Both the position numbers and the translations under genes were made by a program. A stretch of 40,373 nt of DNA, taken from positions 53,557-93,929 of the forward strand of contig NW_014578283.1 in the NCBI RefSeq assembly GCF_000485595.1. Direction: 5' to 3'. The stretch's first letter is position 1. Every line of letters starts with the position of its first letter. The notes beneath the pieces were generated by a model. That model had not been told where the DNA came from, searched no databases, and saw only the letters and a program-made list of their open reading frames with translations. Of this stretch, positions 1 through 10,802 are shown piece after piece. This DNA comes from Priapulus caudatus (lineage: Eukaryota; Priapulida; Priapulimorpha; Priapulimorphida; Priapulidae).

Positions 1-309
1 GCGTGCATGTTCACGTACACGTGCGTGCGTGCGTGCGTGCGTGTGCACGTACACGTGCGTGCGAGCGTGCGTATGCACATAAACGTGCGTGCGTGCGTGT
101 GCACGTACACGTGCGTGCGAGCGTGCGTATGCACATATACGTGCGTGCGTGCGTGTGCACGTTCACCTGCGTGCATGCGTGCGTGCGTGTGCACGTTCAC
201 CTGCGTGCATGCGTGCGTGCGTGCGTGCCTGCGTGCGTGTGCACGTACACGTGCGTGCATGAGTGTGTGCGTGCGTGTGCACGTACACGTGCGTGCGTGC
301 GTGCATCGC
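1..309. repeat. GT/GC-rich minisatellite
   Basis: Degenerate tandem repeat of GTGCGTGC blocks alternating with GTGCACGTACACGTGC blocks, continuing past the left edge. Open frames here encode only Val/Cys/Arg/Ala/His low-complexity peptides and are not genes. The composition matches, on the opposite strand, the CA-rich minisatellite at 35.4-36.1 kb. Confidence 0.9.
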
Positions 310-418
310 TATTACATGACATGACATACTAAACATGAAACATCGCTATTACGTCAGTATCATTGAACAACTCTGATTGGCTGATGAATTGTACAATCGG
401 GCGATTTTATTGCCAGCC
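310..418. other. Unique flank, no gene seen
   Basis: About 110 bp between the minisatellite and the first transposon. It holds two near copies of catcgctattac (304-315 and 342-353). I see no coding signal and no clear target-site duplication matching the other flank after 5335. Confidence 0.5.
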
Positions 419-526
419 CCGGACACACTAGGCGATTTTATCGGGCGATTAAATCGGCGGCGATTCAGTGGACACTAGGCGATTTCACCGGCGATTTAGT
501 CGCCCGGTTTAATCGCCTATAGTCTA
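419..526. repeat. Imperfect palindrome of GGCGATTT motifs at the left transposon end
   Basis: The block contains ggcgattttatcgggcgatt, then ggacactaggcgatttcacc, and is roughly self-complementary (..cgcccggtttaatcgcc..). The right end of the element has the outer 13 bp but not this block, so it is either an extra subterminal palindrome or a small Harbinger-like MITE inserted at the end. Confidence 0.5.
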
Positions 527-1317
527 GGCTCTGGGGGGTGTTCGTGTACATGACTCTTTTAGAGCAAAACCTTATATTTTCTCATTCCGTATAGTAAGAC
601 TCTCAAAAAAAGTTTGCGTAACACTTCTGAGTCAAGTACGTTTTTTCTGTACAGCTAATTATGCGATTTTTGGTTAGGCGCCAAAGTGAAAAAATGACAA
701 TATTGAAGTTTTATAGCATAAATATTTATTAAGCAACCATAAACTTTCAAATTGCACTGAATTACATTGAATGAGTATTACTAATAACTTTCTAGCATGA
801 TTTGTTGCCATAAACTTTGTTTCATAGTACGAAATGGCTACATTTTGCTCAATTTTAGCCAAAAAATATCCAAAAATCGCGTTCACTTTGAAAGTAGCTC
901 TAAATATGATTGCTTCTCACTCACCCAATATTGTAGCTACGGCTACCAAAATTGGCAAAAAGTTTCCTTATTAAGTGCTCTAGGTGACGCAACCTTCAAA
1001 ATGATGCTTTCCCGCTCTATACGATGCACAGGTGGGCTATTGTAACTCAGGGTCAACCCTACCCCCAAATAGCGCCTTTTGTGAATTTCGTCAAATGATG
1101 ATAACTCCGTAAGTAAGTGACATAGGAAGTTGATTTTGTGGCAACATATAGGTTTTTTGACACCAAATAATTGATTGACACCATTATTATACATTTTGGA
1201 GTTCACCTAATTAGAAGAAGTATAAGATGTCTGCCAAAAGCGATAATTAAAACACGAATTGTCCCATAGAAAGATGATTGAAGGATATACATGCATCATA
1301 GAACTGTACAGGTAGAC
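527..1317 (+). repeat. Left terminal inverted repeat arm (about 790 bp)
   Basis: Starts ggctctgg next to a G-run and matches the reverse complement of 4534-5315 almost throughout, with scattered substitutions. It has one extra stretch of about 18 bp (caaataattgattgacac, near 1162-1180) absent from the right arm. Homology stops just after catgcatcatagaactgtac at about 1317. Confidence 0.9.
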
Positions 1318-1479
1318 ACTTTAGTGAAAAATAATGCCTAGGTATAAACTAGTCTAAAATATTCCTTGTTACCATACTCAGTTATAAATATATACAATGT
1401 ATCTACCCTAACCGAACTTGATACAAGAACAACTGAACCGAGCATGCTAGACAACATAGCAGAACCCAACCTAATCCTA

Positions 1480-2760
1480 TCAAACAATTGGGTTTTTACA
1501 ATCATGTGGTAATGTTTTCCTGCACTTACAAAATTTACCACATTTCACCCCAGCCTTTCTACAGGGGCAAGTTGACCTTGAACACTTAGCACATGAACAG
1601 GAGACTGACCAATGAGGCTCGAGGGCTTTCCACGATGTTGCGAGTACCAGCTGTTTTTGGTCGTTCACATAACCATAATCCTCTGGATTCAGTGTTTCAA
1701 CGTTTTCAGGGTCGAGGTGGCACTCCAAGGCATGATTGATGGTGTAGGCATTGTAGAATGCACGCTTGATATAAGGCAGGAGTCCCTGACTAGTCGGTGG
1801 TAGGCTGTGGAGAGAACCCTCTTTGCTAAAGTGGAAAACCTCTGCTCGATATTCAGAGAAACACTTAGCATTGCTACCTCTTTTCAGTATCTTCACTAAG
1901 TAATGCTCGGCGTTGCGGGTCATGGCCGGAGAGAGGGTTGGTGATTTCCCGAAGTGTTTCAGCAACTTTTCAGGCTCTGCCTTTAGAGCTGTCTTCTTTG
2001 TACCAACTTTGCTGGTTATGACACACCCTGTAAGACTGTGTATAGCCGGCAGTACTGCACAGAGCCGATTACTCAGGCGCTGGAACAGGGTATGAAGGGG
2101 TATATACCCCCCAGAGGGGTATCTCCCATTCCAGCTCGCACCCACAGCGACTCAAGGTTGTGTTGGTGAAAGACAGGCACGTAGTAAAGCAGAGCAACAA
2201 TAACAGCTGTATCGTTGGAGATTACAACACACACTTTGTGTTCTGCATTGAGAGAGTCCAAGACGTGGATGAGTATTCAGAGGTCAGCTTCTTTAAATGA
2301 CGATTTAAGGTGTGGCAAAGCTTTTTCCAGGCCTTGATGGACCATGATGCACTGCCAATCCTCGTCTTCTTTGGTCACTTCTCCGAGTACAGTGGGATAT
2401 TGTAATGTTTCTGAAGTATTTGAACGAAGATGGCAGTAGATTAGCTTTTCGAGAAGAAGCTTATTCATGTTTTACGGCCAGAATCTCCCCATCTCCTTTG
2501 GCAGAGGTGTCTCTGGTTCAATTGAACTGTACTCTATTGGTACAGTTTCAGTGCGCCTCTTTCTCGCACTATCCTTCACTGAGGATTCATCTGAGTACAT
2601 GTCGAACACATAGTCACATCGCCCGAATTGATGGTATACATACTAAATGGATACAAATCCTAAGAAGAGATCCTTGAAGCTGGAGAGGCTAGTCACACGA
2701 ACCTTACGAACTGTGGCCATTATGTCTATGACATATGAAGTGTTCTTCCGATGTCTATAG
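1480..2760 (-). pseudogene. PIN/XPG-like nuclease region plus C-terminal cysteine cluster
   Basis: Continues the same minus-strand coding region through several frame changes. Visible in order: IDIMATVRKVRVTSL (about 2725-2680), VFDMYSDESSVKDSARKRR (about 2608-2550, one-base frame correction inside), NKLLLEKLIYCH (about 2467), VVISNDTAVIVALLYY (about 2230-2180), then VLPAIHSLTGCVITSK (about 2060-2010). Acidic residues after hydrophobic strands (VFD, SND) fit a PIN/XPG-type fold. Where such domains usually have another acid, the TGC motif here is followed by V, so the site may be dead. The C-terminus (about 1605-1525) is a CxC-type cluster, CSCAKCSRSTCPCRKAGVKC then CKC, like tesmin/CXC zinc-binding motifs. 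TAG/TAA-type breaks make it a pseudogene as read. Confidence 0.6.
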
Positions 2761-2781
2761 TCATAGTCCTCAGGTTTGAGA

Positions 2782-4560
2782 TTAGCGCAACTCCAACTCC
2801 TTATTTAACAGGCTCTTCCCTGGGCTGACCATCGTCCCGTCCTCATTGAACAGGAGAGGTGAAGGTGCAACATCATATTTCAAGAGGTCCGCAGTAGTGA
2901 GGCCATGATCACGGGCGATTTCAATCGTTCTCCCTACAACATTCATCTCCTTCACTGCTTTCTTGATGGTCTTCTGCGGCTTTGTTTCGATTTATTTTAA
3001 TTGTTTTCAGGTTCGCTCGATGAATACTTTAAGTCTTGTGGTTTTCTGTATGAACATTTTGAGTCAAAATGTCAAGTACTTCTCCTCTCCTTTTGTGAAG
3101 GCACTTAGTATGTCATTTTTTTATCTCTTTTGCCATGATCTCCTTTGTCACGAAATTGTGCAGCATGGGGGAAGCCCCTAGAGACATGTGGGAGCTCTTA
3201 TCTTCAATGAATTTTACCATTGCCTGGATATGGGACTCCTTGCGAACTGTAGTAGCTTGGGATGACTCGTGGTGGTTAAAGGAATCGTGTGTCCTCTCCA
3301 TCACATCAGCATATCTCCGATGCAGATTTTTTACTGCCATCATTTCATAGTATATCAAGTCCCATTGAGCAACGTACTGCTTCTGCTTGGCATGCCCGAT
3401 GATTCCGTCACTGTATTTAGATGATAGGTTTATACTTTGCTCACCACCGACTGCAGTGAAGCGGTCGGGTATCTCCTTGATGGAAAAGTTTCCATTTGAG
3501 AAGTTCACATGCACTAATGGTGCAGTTTGAGGTAAACGCCGCAATTCTTCCAGGTAGACAGAGCACCAGCGAAGATAGTTGGTCAAGTCAAAGGCGGCGA
3601 ATAGGTATAGAGCACGTTGGATGGCATCAAGGTAAAGTTCCCATATCTCCTCACGATCTGCTCTCAACAGATCATGCACCACAGCCATCATGCGGAGGAA
3701 CTGAGCCCAGAATCTGAAGTTCTTATTCACAGCAGACCGTGCTGCGATGAACGTATTCAGATCTTCAAATAACTTGGTGGATGCAGTTGCAGTAAGCCTG
3801 GCCATCAACTTCTGACTGTCAGTGACGTTCTTCTTCGTAACACTTGATTTGAGGTCAGTCAGGATAGCAAGCTCTTGTGGAAATCGCTCAACACCTCTCT
3901 CGGCAAATAATTCTTTGTAGAGTAGATACGCTGGAACGTTTCAGCAAGGAGTTGCATGCCTTCAAGACAGCGGCTGTAGTGTCCTCCATTAAGAACTGAG
4001 TTCTGAATAATGGCTGGACCAAAGACACTGGCCTGTAGCCAGGTCATGTCGGCTGCACTTCCACCGAGGGCTTTTCCAATGCACTTCAAAACAGTTTTCA
4101 CCAAGTGAAATGTCCCCAAGCATGGGACTAGAGTGCTGAATTCCTGCGGTCTCATCAATTGAATTGCCTTGACGATACAGTATACCCCTTCGTCACAATA
4201 CATCGGGATTTCTGTTTGAACCAGCTGTGAGCCAATGGACATGAAATTCCTCATCGCAGAATAAACTGTTGCATACTCAGTAACAGGATAGGGCAGGACA
4301 GGAAAGAATGCGAGGTTCTTTGGATCAAAGTGACAGGGTAGTGCAACGCGGTTTTGGTTTTGCTGTGCCGTGAAAGATGCGAGATCATGTTGGTACCTAC
4401 GCAGCTCTGCGTAGCTGATTGAAAGTCCTTCATGATTTAGGGTTGTGGTCACAACTTTGCCTCCGCGTCCAAGAACATGAACAGATTCCGCATTCATGAT
4501 ATGCATGGGTGTTCTCCTTCTGTTGTTTCTTTCGTCCACCTGTACAGTTCTATGATGCAT
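2782..4560 (-). pseudogene. Transposase-like core of the long-TIR element (frameshifted)
   Basis: Three minus-strand open segments read in order: 4560-3859 (233 aa), 3808-3113 (231 aa), and an ATG-poor segment about 2970-2785 containing RTIEIARDHGLTTADLLKYD. The join near 3809-3858 is a frameshift, since protein-like sequence continues across it. In the first segment MYCDEGVY is followed about 20 residues later by PCLGTFHLVK, and about 40 residues beyond that by CLEGMQLLAE. An acid, a downstream C/H cluster and a later acid is the spacing seen in several RNase H-fold (DDE/D) transposases. Assigning catalytic roles is inference, as I could not align it. The first aspartate of the triad is not identified. 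Confidence 0.6.
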
Positions 4561-5315
4561 GTATATCCTTCAATCATCTTTCTATGGGACAATTCGTGTC
4601 TTAATTATCGCTTTTGGCAGACATCTTATACTGCTTCTAATTAGGTGAACTCCAAAATGTATAATAATGGTGTCAAAAAACCTATATGTTGCCACAAAAT
4701 CAACTTTCTATGTCACTTACTTACGGAGTTATCATCACTTGACGAAATTCGCAAAAGACGCTATTTGGGGGTAGGGTTGACATTGAGTTACAATAGCCTT
4801 ACTGTGCATCATATAGAGCGAGGAAGCATCATTTTGAAGGTTGGATCACTTAGAGCACTTAATAAGGAAACTTTTGGCCAATGTTGGTAGCTCTAGCTAT
4901 AATATTGGGTGAGTGAGAAGCAATCATACTTAGAGCTACTTTCAAAGTGAATGCGATTTTTGACAATTTTTGGGCTAAAATTATGCAAAATGTAGCCATT
5001 TCGTACTATGAAACAAAGTTTATGGCAACAAATCATGCTAGAAAGTTATTAGTAATACTCATTCAATGTAATTCAATGCAATTTGAAAGTTTATGGTTGC
5101 TTAATAAATATTTATGCTCTGAAACTTCAATATTGTCATTTTTTTACTTTGGCGCCTAACCGAAAATCACATAATTAGCTGTACAGAAAAAACGTACTTG
5201 ACCGAGAAGTGTTACCCAAACTTTTTTTGAGAGTCTTACCATGATGAATGAGAAAATATAAGGTCATCTAAATCTAAAAGAGTCATGTACACGAACACCC
5301 CCCCCCCCCAGAGCC
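4534..5315 (-). repeat. Right terminal inverted repeat arm (about 780 bp)
   Basis: Reverse complement of 527-1317. The G-run next to the end is longer here (a C-run at about 5298-5309). The first methionine codon of the transposase reading frame (4558-4560, minus) lies inside this arm, so start and leader are embedded in the inverted repeat. Confidence 0.9.
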
Positions 5316-5335
5316 AGGAGTACTAGTGTGTCCGG

Positions 5336-5582
5336 CCCTTAAGGCATGCTGAAAGACATTGTCTTGAATAATGGAAGTGGTATGTAAAATATGCAAGCCT
5401 CGGTGAAATTATTAGCAACTGATGTATATGCGTTATAGGGAATACCAGCTTCTAGTAGCCTTCTAGCATTTCTAGTAGCCTAGTAGCATTTCTCCCGTAA
5501 TGCTGCTATTTTTAACGGTGAGTCTGTATAGGGGCGCGCATTAGTTTGTTATTTAATGTATACCGCGACAGCGCTGCCAATG

Positions 5583-5614
<32 letters not shown>

Positions 5615-5995
5615 AGTGTTATTTCGTCATCCGTGTTCATAGCAACGCGCGAATTTTTTGAATTATTCCTTTTTGATTATATCTATAATGCATTGTATTT
5701 GTATTACGGTTCTGTTCCAATGTCTGCTGACCTGATGAAGCTAGATATGTAATCTCAAAAGCTTGTTAATTAAATTTTAAACACCCTTATGCCTGGCTGC
5801 AAAAAAGAAATGGAAGATTTAAACACCTATGGACAAGGTTGGGTAGGATTTACATCAGGACGACTGACGAAAGCGAAATTCTGGTACTTGGTGCGCAACA
5901 AAACTGACATAGCTCAACTACAACCTTGGCGCCGATCTGTTTAATAACCTACCAAATGTAAAATATTGTACATCTTGTAACTCTGTTAGCTACCA
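5336..5995. other. Intergenic stretch between transposon and LINE; short GT/GTGC microsatellite
   Basis: No protein motif recognised. A (TG)n/(CGTG)n run occupies about 5580-5615. The part from about 5760 may be LINE 5' leader, because it runs without a repeat boundary into the PHD-finger frame. A ctgatga motif near 5732 is treated under rejected observations. Confidence 0.5.
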
Positions 5996-6214
5996 ATGGT
6001 TCATTTCCCTTGTAGAAAATGCTTAAAGCCATACAAGTCTAACCAATGTGCTAGTTTATGCAACGTATGTCAAATTTGGTCTCACACAAAATGCACAACT
6101 TTGACGAAGCAACAATTTGAATCCTTGGGTTACTCAAACGAACCATTTTATTGTTATTCCTGTATTGAAACAATTCTTCCTTTTCAGAAAATTAATGACG
6201 AAGACCTTATATAG
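5996..6214 (+). pseudogene. LINE N-terminal PHD-like zinc finger
   Basis: 72-codon frame. Cys/His ligands follow a PHD-like pattern: CRKC, then CNVC, WSHTKC, and CYSC. PHD fingers at the N-terminus of LINE proteins are known in the CR1/L2 group, where they probably help nucleic acid or chromatin contact. The frame ends at a TAG right after NDEDLI. About 200 bp of acidic, unassigned coding-like sequence follows before the endonuclease. Confidence 0.6.
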
Positions 6215-6424
6215 AAACTATAAGTTCCACTTTTCCTTTACTTGAACTAATTAATCCTCTAATGTCTCCCTTTACAGATTCTGAACTATATGATCCTATA
6301 AAAAATGACGATCGAGACCCTGACCATTATTTGAGACATCCAAACAGTAAGTATATGAAACCTGAAACCCTTTGACAACTAATTTGTAATGACAAGCCAA
6401 ACGACTTGTCCATACTACATATAA

Positions 6425-7263
6425 ATGCACGAAGATTACAAAAAAAAATTAACATACCTCCTAGATTTACTTGTTCAATTAAATACTGCTAAAATTCCTG
6501 ACCTAATTGCAATTTCTGAAACTAAATTAGTATTCAACATGCACTATAAAATTGATATACCTGGTTATACATTCATTCGACAGGATTCAGCTACTAATGC
6601 TGGAGGAGTTGGAATGTATATAAGAGATTACTTTAATTATATTCTTTGCAGCACGATATATCATTGACAGGAGTGCATGCTGAGCAACTGTGGATCACAT
6701 TAGGTAATTTCAATAAAAAAAACTACAGTTGGTGTCTTCTATCGACACCCGAACAATGAAATACAGCCCTTTGAAACACAAATGAACGATATTCTCAAAA
6801 ATTTTAATAATTCTTCAGGTAACTATTACATTTGTGGCGATTTTAACATCCAACAGCCAAACCAGCAACTATATTAATATGCTCTACTACAATCAATTTA
6901 TGCCTCTAATTACTAACCCAACTCGCATTAGCCAATCATCTAAAACACTTATTATTAGGCCTATTGACTATTTTTATACTAACAATATCTCATCAATATT
7001 TATAAACTCTGGTATAATTACATCATGAAATTTCGGACCATCTATCGATTTTTATTCTTGTGCAACAAAATAGGGTAGATCAAAAAGAGCAAATTGTCAT
7101 ACGTTCAATGAGAAATTTTAATCACGAAATGTTTTGTGATAGTCTACAACAGGAACTGGATTTAGTTAATTTTGAATCTACTGAACCTAACTTATACTTC
7201 AACCAATTTATTGCTATATTTAACAAAATAATCCGGATAAACATGCACCATTTATATGACTAA
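6425..7263 (+). pseudogene. LINE apurinic/apyrimidinic-type endonuclease, frameshifted
   Basis: Segments in different frames read as one domain: DLIAISETKL (about 6500, catalytic-Glu motif of AP endonucleases), GYTFIRQDSATNAGGVGMYI (about 6560-6620), VGVFYRHPNNE (about 6728), YICGDFNI (about 6830), then a degraded TLI..IDYFYTN and SGIITS (about 6945-7025). This enzyme nicks target DNA to prime reverse transcription. The SDH motif expected near the end is disrupted around 7025-7045 by a stop and frame change. Following sequence (VIRSMRNFNHEMF, about 7100) is the usual linker to RT. Confidence 0.7.
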
Positions 7264-7455
7264 ATCAAAATTTTACCCACAACCATGGCTCACTGCGGGT
7301 ATATGGACATCAATTAAATTCAAATCAAAACAATTTCATTCCCATTACTTAAAAGGAACTGAGACTATGCGTCACTTATACAAGAAATACTCTAATAAGT
7401 TAACATCCACATATTAAAGAAATCTCTGAAAAAAAACATTATAATAAACTAGAAA

Positions 7456-8288
7456 GGGCAGTTGTCGCCAAATACATGTATCCCCCGTGTTCTCCCCATG
7501 ATGTGTAAGTATACGAAGCTTGGTCGCGCTAGGTCCATTAGGGGCAGAGTTATAGAGCGGAAGGGAAATATGATGAAAGTCAAGGTCAATGTCAATGTCA
7601 AATAAAAGTTGCAGTGACCTGGTTTCGGTACGCGACACACCTTCTCCCCAAGATGTGTAAGTATACCAAGTTTGGTCACGCTAGATCAATTAGGGGCCGA
7701 GTTATAGAGCAGAAGGGAAATATGATCAAGGTCAAGGTCAAGGTCAAATAAAAGCCGCAGTGACCTGGTTTTGGTATGCGACACAGATTCTCCCAAAGAT
7801 GTGTAAGTATACCAAGTTTGGTAGCGCTAGGTCAATTAGGGGCCGAGTTAGAGAGTGGAAGGGAAATATGATCAAGGTCAAGGTAAAGGTCAAATAAAGG
7901 TCGTAGTGTCCTGGTTTTGGTAGCGCTAGGTCAATTAGGGGCCGAGTTAGAGAGTGGAAGGGAAATATGATCAAGGTCAAGGTAAAGGTCAAATAAAGGT
8001 CGTAGTGACCAAGTTTGGTAGCGCTAGGTCAATTAAGGGCCAAGTTAGAGAGCGGAAAGGAAATATGATCAAGGTCAAGGTAAAGGTCAAATAAAGGTCG
8101 CAGTGACCTGGTTTTTGTACGCTACTCACCTTCTCCCCAAGGTGTGTAAGTATACCAAGTTTGGTAGCACTAGGTCAATTAGGGATCGAGTTATAGAGCG
8201 GAAGGGAAATTGTCTGCGGCGGCGGCGGCGGCTGGGGAGACATGAAATTATAGTATCCCCGCTGACTTCGTCGCGGGGGATACAATTA
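7456..8288. mobile_element. Tandem-repeat element (about 150-bp units) inserted in the LINE
   Basis: LINE coding stops at about 7455 and resumes near 8288 (ELISENKKNM-like reading). The insert begins near tgtatcccccg (7478-7488) and ends near cgggggatacaa (8274-8285), a short inverted repeat. Inside are about five or six copies, some truncated, of a unit of about 150 bp: gtgtaagtataccaagtttgg, then gctaggtcaattaggggccg, atcaaggtcaaggt, and gcagtgacctggttt. A (CGG)n run at 8216-8231 and a stem-loop at 8254-8282 (tatccccgc / gcgggggata) mark the right end. No gene inside; open frames just track the repeat. Confidence 0.75.
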
Positions 8289-8418
8289 CTAGCTGAGAAT
8301 AAGAAAAATATGACCACAATCAATGAAATAATTAAACTAAAAAATAAAGTTTCTGTTAATCCTGATATTCACTTAATTACCTGAAAACAGTTCAACTTCT
8401 AGTTCAAAAGCAGTTATA

Positions 8419-9177
8419 GTGAAAAATTTAATAATTACTTTCAAAGCATTAGTGTGTCTATGTCTAGCAAAATCAAACAGGACGGATACCCCTTTTCAGA
8501 ACTTTTTATTGAATCCAGTTACAAATTCCATCTTATTGACACCTATTGTAAATGAAGAAGTTATCTCTATATTCAAAGTTATGAATATCAGTAAAGCAAC
8601 TGGGCCCGATGAAATACCAGCTAAATTTTATAAATCAGCCTCTCATATTATTTCCCCTGTCTTAACAATTTTGTTTAATTCCTCTATTAACAGTGGGAAA
8701 TTTCCGGACAAACTCAAAATAGCCAAAATAATTCCTTGACATAAAACCGGTTCACAGAATGAACCAGCTAACTATTGGTCTATCTCTCTCTTATCACCAT
8801 TATCAAATTTTGGGAAAAACTAATTTATATTCGCCTCACTAAAATTTTAAATCAGAATAATGTTCTTAGTAAGTATCAAGTTGGGTTTCGAACAAAAACT
8901 ACTCTACTGCACTAGCTACAGCTGAAATCTTTGATAACTTGGTTAATGCATTAGACTCTCGACTGCATACTTGCTGCATTTTTCTGGGCCTTTCCAAAGC
9001 TTTTGATACAGTTAACCACAATATATTACTCACAAAACTGGAGCATTATGGTATCAGAGGTTTGGCTTTAGATTTTTTTCGATCATCGTTTTCATTATAC
9101 ATCTATAAATTTATGCAAATCAAACTTGGCTGAGACGACTTGTGGTGTCCCTCAAGGATCCACCATAGGTCCACTAC
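8419..9177 (+). pseudogene. LINE reverse transcriptase, N-terminal half
   Basis: 8419-8739 reads FKVMNISKATGPDEIPAKFY and FPDKLKIAKIIP, the RT region before the palm. After a stop and frame changes, a degraded SISLLS motif lies near 8780. 8939-9133 reads [18 protein letters not shown]. In active LINE RTs the residue before LSKAFD is the first catalytic Asp; here it is Gly, so the enzyme is dead by substitution as well as by frameshift. The CGVPQGS..GP block follows to 9177, where the Gypsy insertion begins. Confidence 0.8.
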
Positions 9178-9422
9178 TGTATCGTGATGGAAATGCGGAA
9201 AGAGAGAGGTTAACTCAAAGAGGTCTGGTTTTATTCAACATGCACTGATGGCGTCCAGGAACCGTCTGCCAAACCAGACAGTCAGACTGTCTAACGGCCA
9301 ACTCGAATACAACGGGGTGATGTGATTGGCTGCTGCCAACATCGCACCACTTGTGGGCGTGTACACCCGGCTTTACAATGCGTGGTCTACGTGACCTAGA
9401 TCAAGTATGTCTACACGTTGCA
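9178..9422 (-). repeat. 3' LTR of the minus-strand Gypsy element (245 bp)
   Basis: Bounded by TG...CA (tgtatcgtgatgg at left, acacgttgca at right) and abutting the 5-bp target duplication. Its right 64 bp recur directly at 11725-11788 with a few substitutions. On the minus strand it carries TTGAATAAAACC about 40-50 bp before its end, a plausible polyadenylation signal. Confidence 0.85.
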
Positions 9423-9638
9423 TCCTCCTCTGTTCGAGAAGCTACATGTATTATCGTATCTAATACAATATAAGTTTGCTGGATAACTTTCTGTTAACTT
9501 TAACGTTTTAAATTATTCTGTAATACTAATCGTCATATCACGCTTTTACATTTAACATTAACATTTACGTCATTCTGTAGTCAGCATATCGCACTGGTAA
9601 TTTAACGGCGCAACACGATGGGGGGGGGGTGCTGCAGC

Positions 9639-10614
9639 TCAGCGTTCCTTCATGCAGGGGTCATTCGGCTCGACGGCACACTGAGACGTATTATCTGGGT
9701 CTCCTGGGTCCCTGCATCTATCTGTATGCTCTTCATCTCCATCCGCATTCGTCGGTTCCGGCCTATACGTTTCAGGGGTCGAACGCAGTTGGCTTCTGTT
9801 ACGGCAGTATAGCCTTCCCGCGCTCTCCATCAGGTACGAGCGTGGTGCTACGAGTCTCTGCACTTGACATTGTGACCATCGCTGTTCTCCTGGGCGTTTC
9901 ATGCGCGCAGTGTCACCAGGCTCTAGCTGCGACAGAGATTTTGACTGCTTGTTGTACTGTCTTGCCTGACAGTGTTTGGCTTTCATTAACCCACTGTATG
10001 AAGCCACCTGTGTGTCCGAGTCAGGTACTAGCAAACTCTGGGCCATTGGTAGTAATGTGCGGGTTCGGCGCCCGAACATTCGTTGCGCCGGTGATGTGTG
10101 CACATATTCTGATGGCGTATTGCGAAAGTCCAGTAGTGCTAGATACACATCTGACCTGCTTTCAATAGCTTTCTTCAGTAGTAGCTTACATGTTTTCACC
10201 GAATTCTTCACCTTACCGTTGGACTTGGGATAGTGTTGTGAAGATGTCACATGTTTGACGTTCCAGTTTGACGTTCCAGTTTGACGCAAAGTTCTGGAAT
10301 TCCTCACAGCTGAACTGTGGCCCGTTGTCTGACACGAGTACATCGGGTATACCATATCTAGCAAAATGGATTTTAAGTTTCTGTATCACTGCTTGCGATG
10401 TAGTGCTGTGTAGCTGGTCTATCTCGAAGAAGTTCGAGAAGTAATCTACCGTTATGAGGTAGTTGTGACACTCGAGCTGGAACAAATCAGCTGCAATCTT
10501 GCTCCACGGGCATGACGGTATATCATGCTGCTGCAGTGGTTCGCGACATTGCTCTGGCTTGAACGCATTGCATGTACTGCAAGCAGATATGTAGTCACGT
10601 ACCTCATCGTTCAT
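9639..10614 (-). pseudogene. Gypsy integrase, broken by a 13-bp tandem duplication
   Basis: 10614-10275 reads ISACSTCNAFK (zinc-site CxxC), IAADLFQLE (first Asp) and DVLVSDNGPQF (second Asp). Plus-strand ttccagtttgacg is duplicated at 10261-10273 and 10274-10286; the 13-bp copy shifts the frame, and the domain resumes in the 10364-9639 frame as HYPKSNGKVKNSVKT. The third catalytic acid, normally Glu in SNGxxE, is Lys here. The C-terminal part (GDTARMKRPG, MESAGRLYCRNRSQLR) matches the usual Gypsy integrase tail. Dead copy. Confidence 0.8.
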
Positions 10615-10802
10615 GCGGGGCCAGTAAAATGCTTCTCGTGCATAGCGCAGACATCCCTCTGTACCGATGTGGCTGCTGTGCAGTTTCTTTAGCGTATACT
10701 GACAGCTACTTTTAACTTACTTGAACTACTTGAACTTACTTTTACTTGAACTTTTACTTACTTGAACTACGCATCATTGTAGGTATTACGATGCGCTCCC
10801 CT

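Larger units (their letters stand above)
419..5335. mobile_element. Long-TIR DNA transposon, tentatively Academ-like
   Basis: The outermost inverted match is ccggacacactag at 419-431 and its reverse complement at 5323-5335. Inside it are arms of about 780 bp (527-1317 and 4534-5315). The single-copy interior, 1318-4533, carries a minus-strand coding region with frameshifts. The combination of a transposase-like core with a PIN/XPG-type nuclease region recalls what is known of Academ, whose elements encode a specific transposase and an XPG nuclease. That placement is inference from motifs. I found no convincing target-site duplication, so the exact outer boundary (419 or 527 on the left) is uncertain. 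Confidence 0.7.

Noticed and set aside
3-332. Overlapping plus-strand frames of about 100 codons rich in Cys/Val/Arg
   Set aside because: Pure product of the GTGC minisatellite; no start context, no domain, composition follows the repeat in every frame.
5726-5757. ctgatgaagctagatatgtaatctcaaaagc as a hammerhead ribozyme core
   Set aside because: Only the ctgatga box is right; stem II would be four weak pairs and the gaaa box is caaaa. It is in LINE-associated sequence, not a Penelope-like tail.
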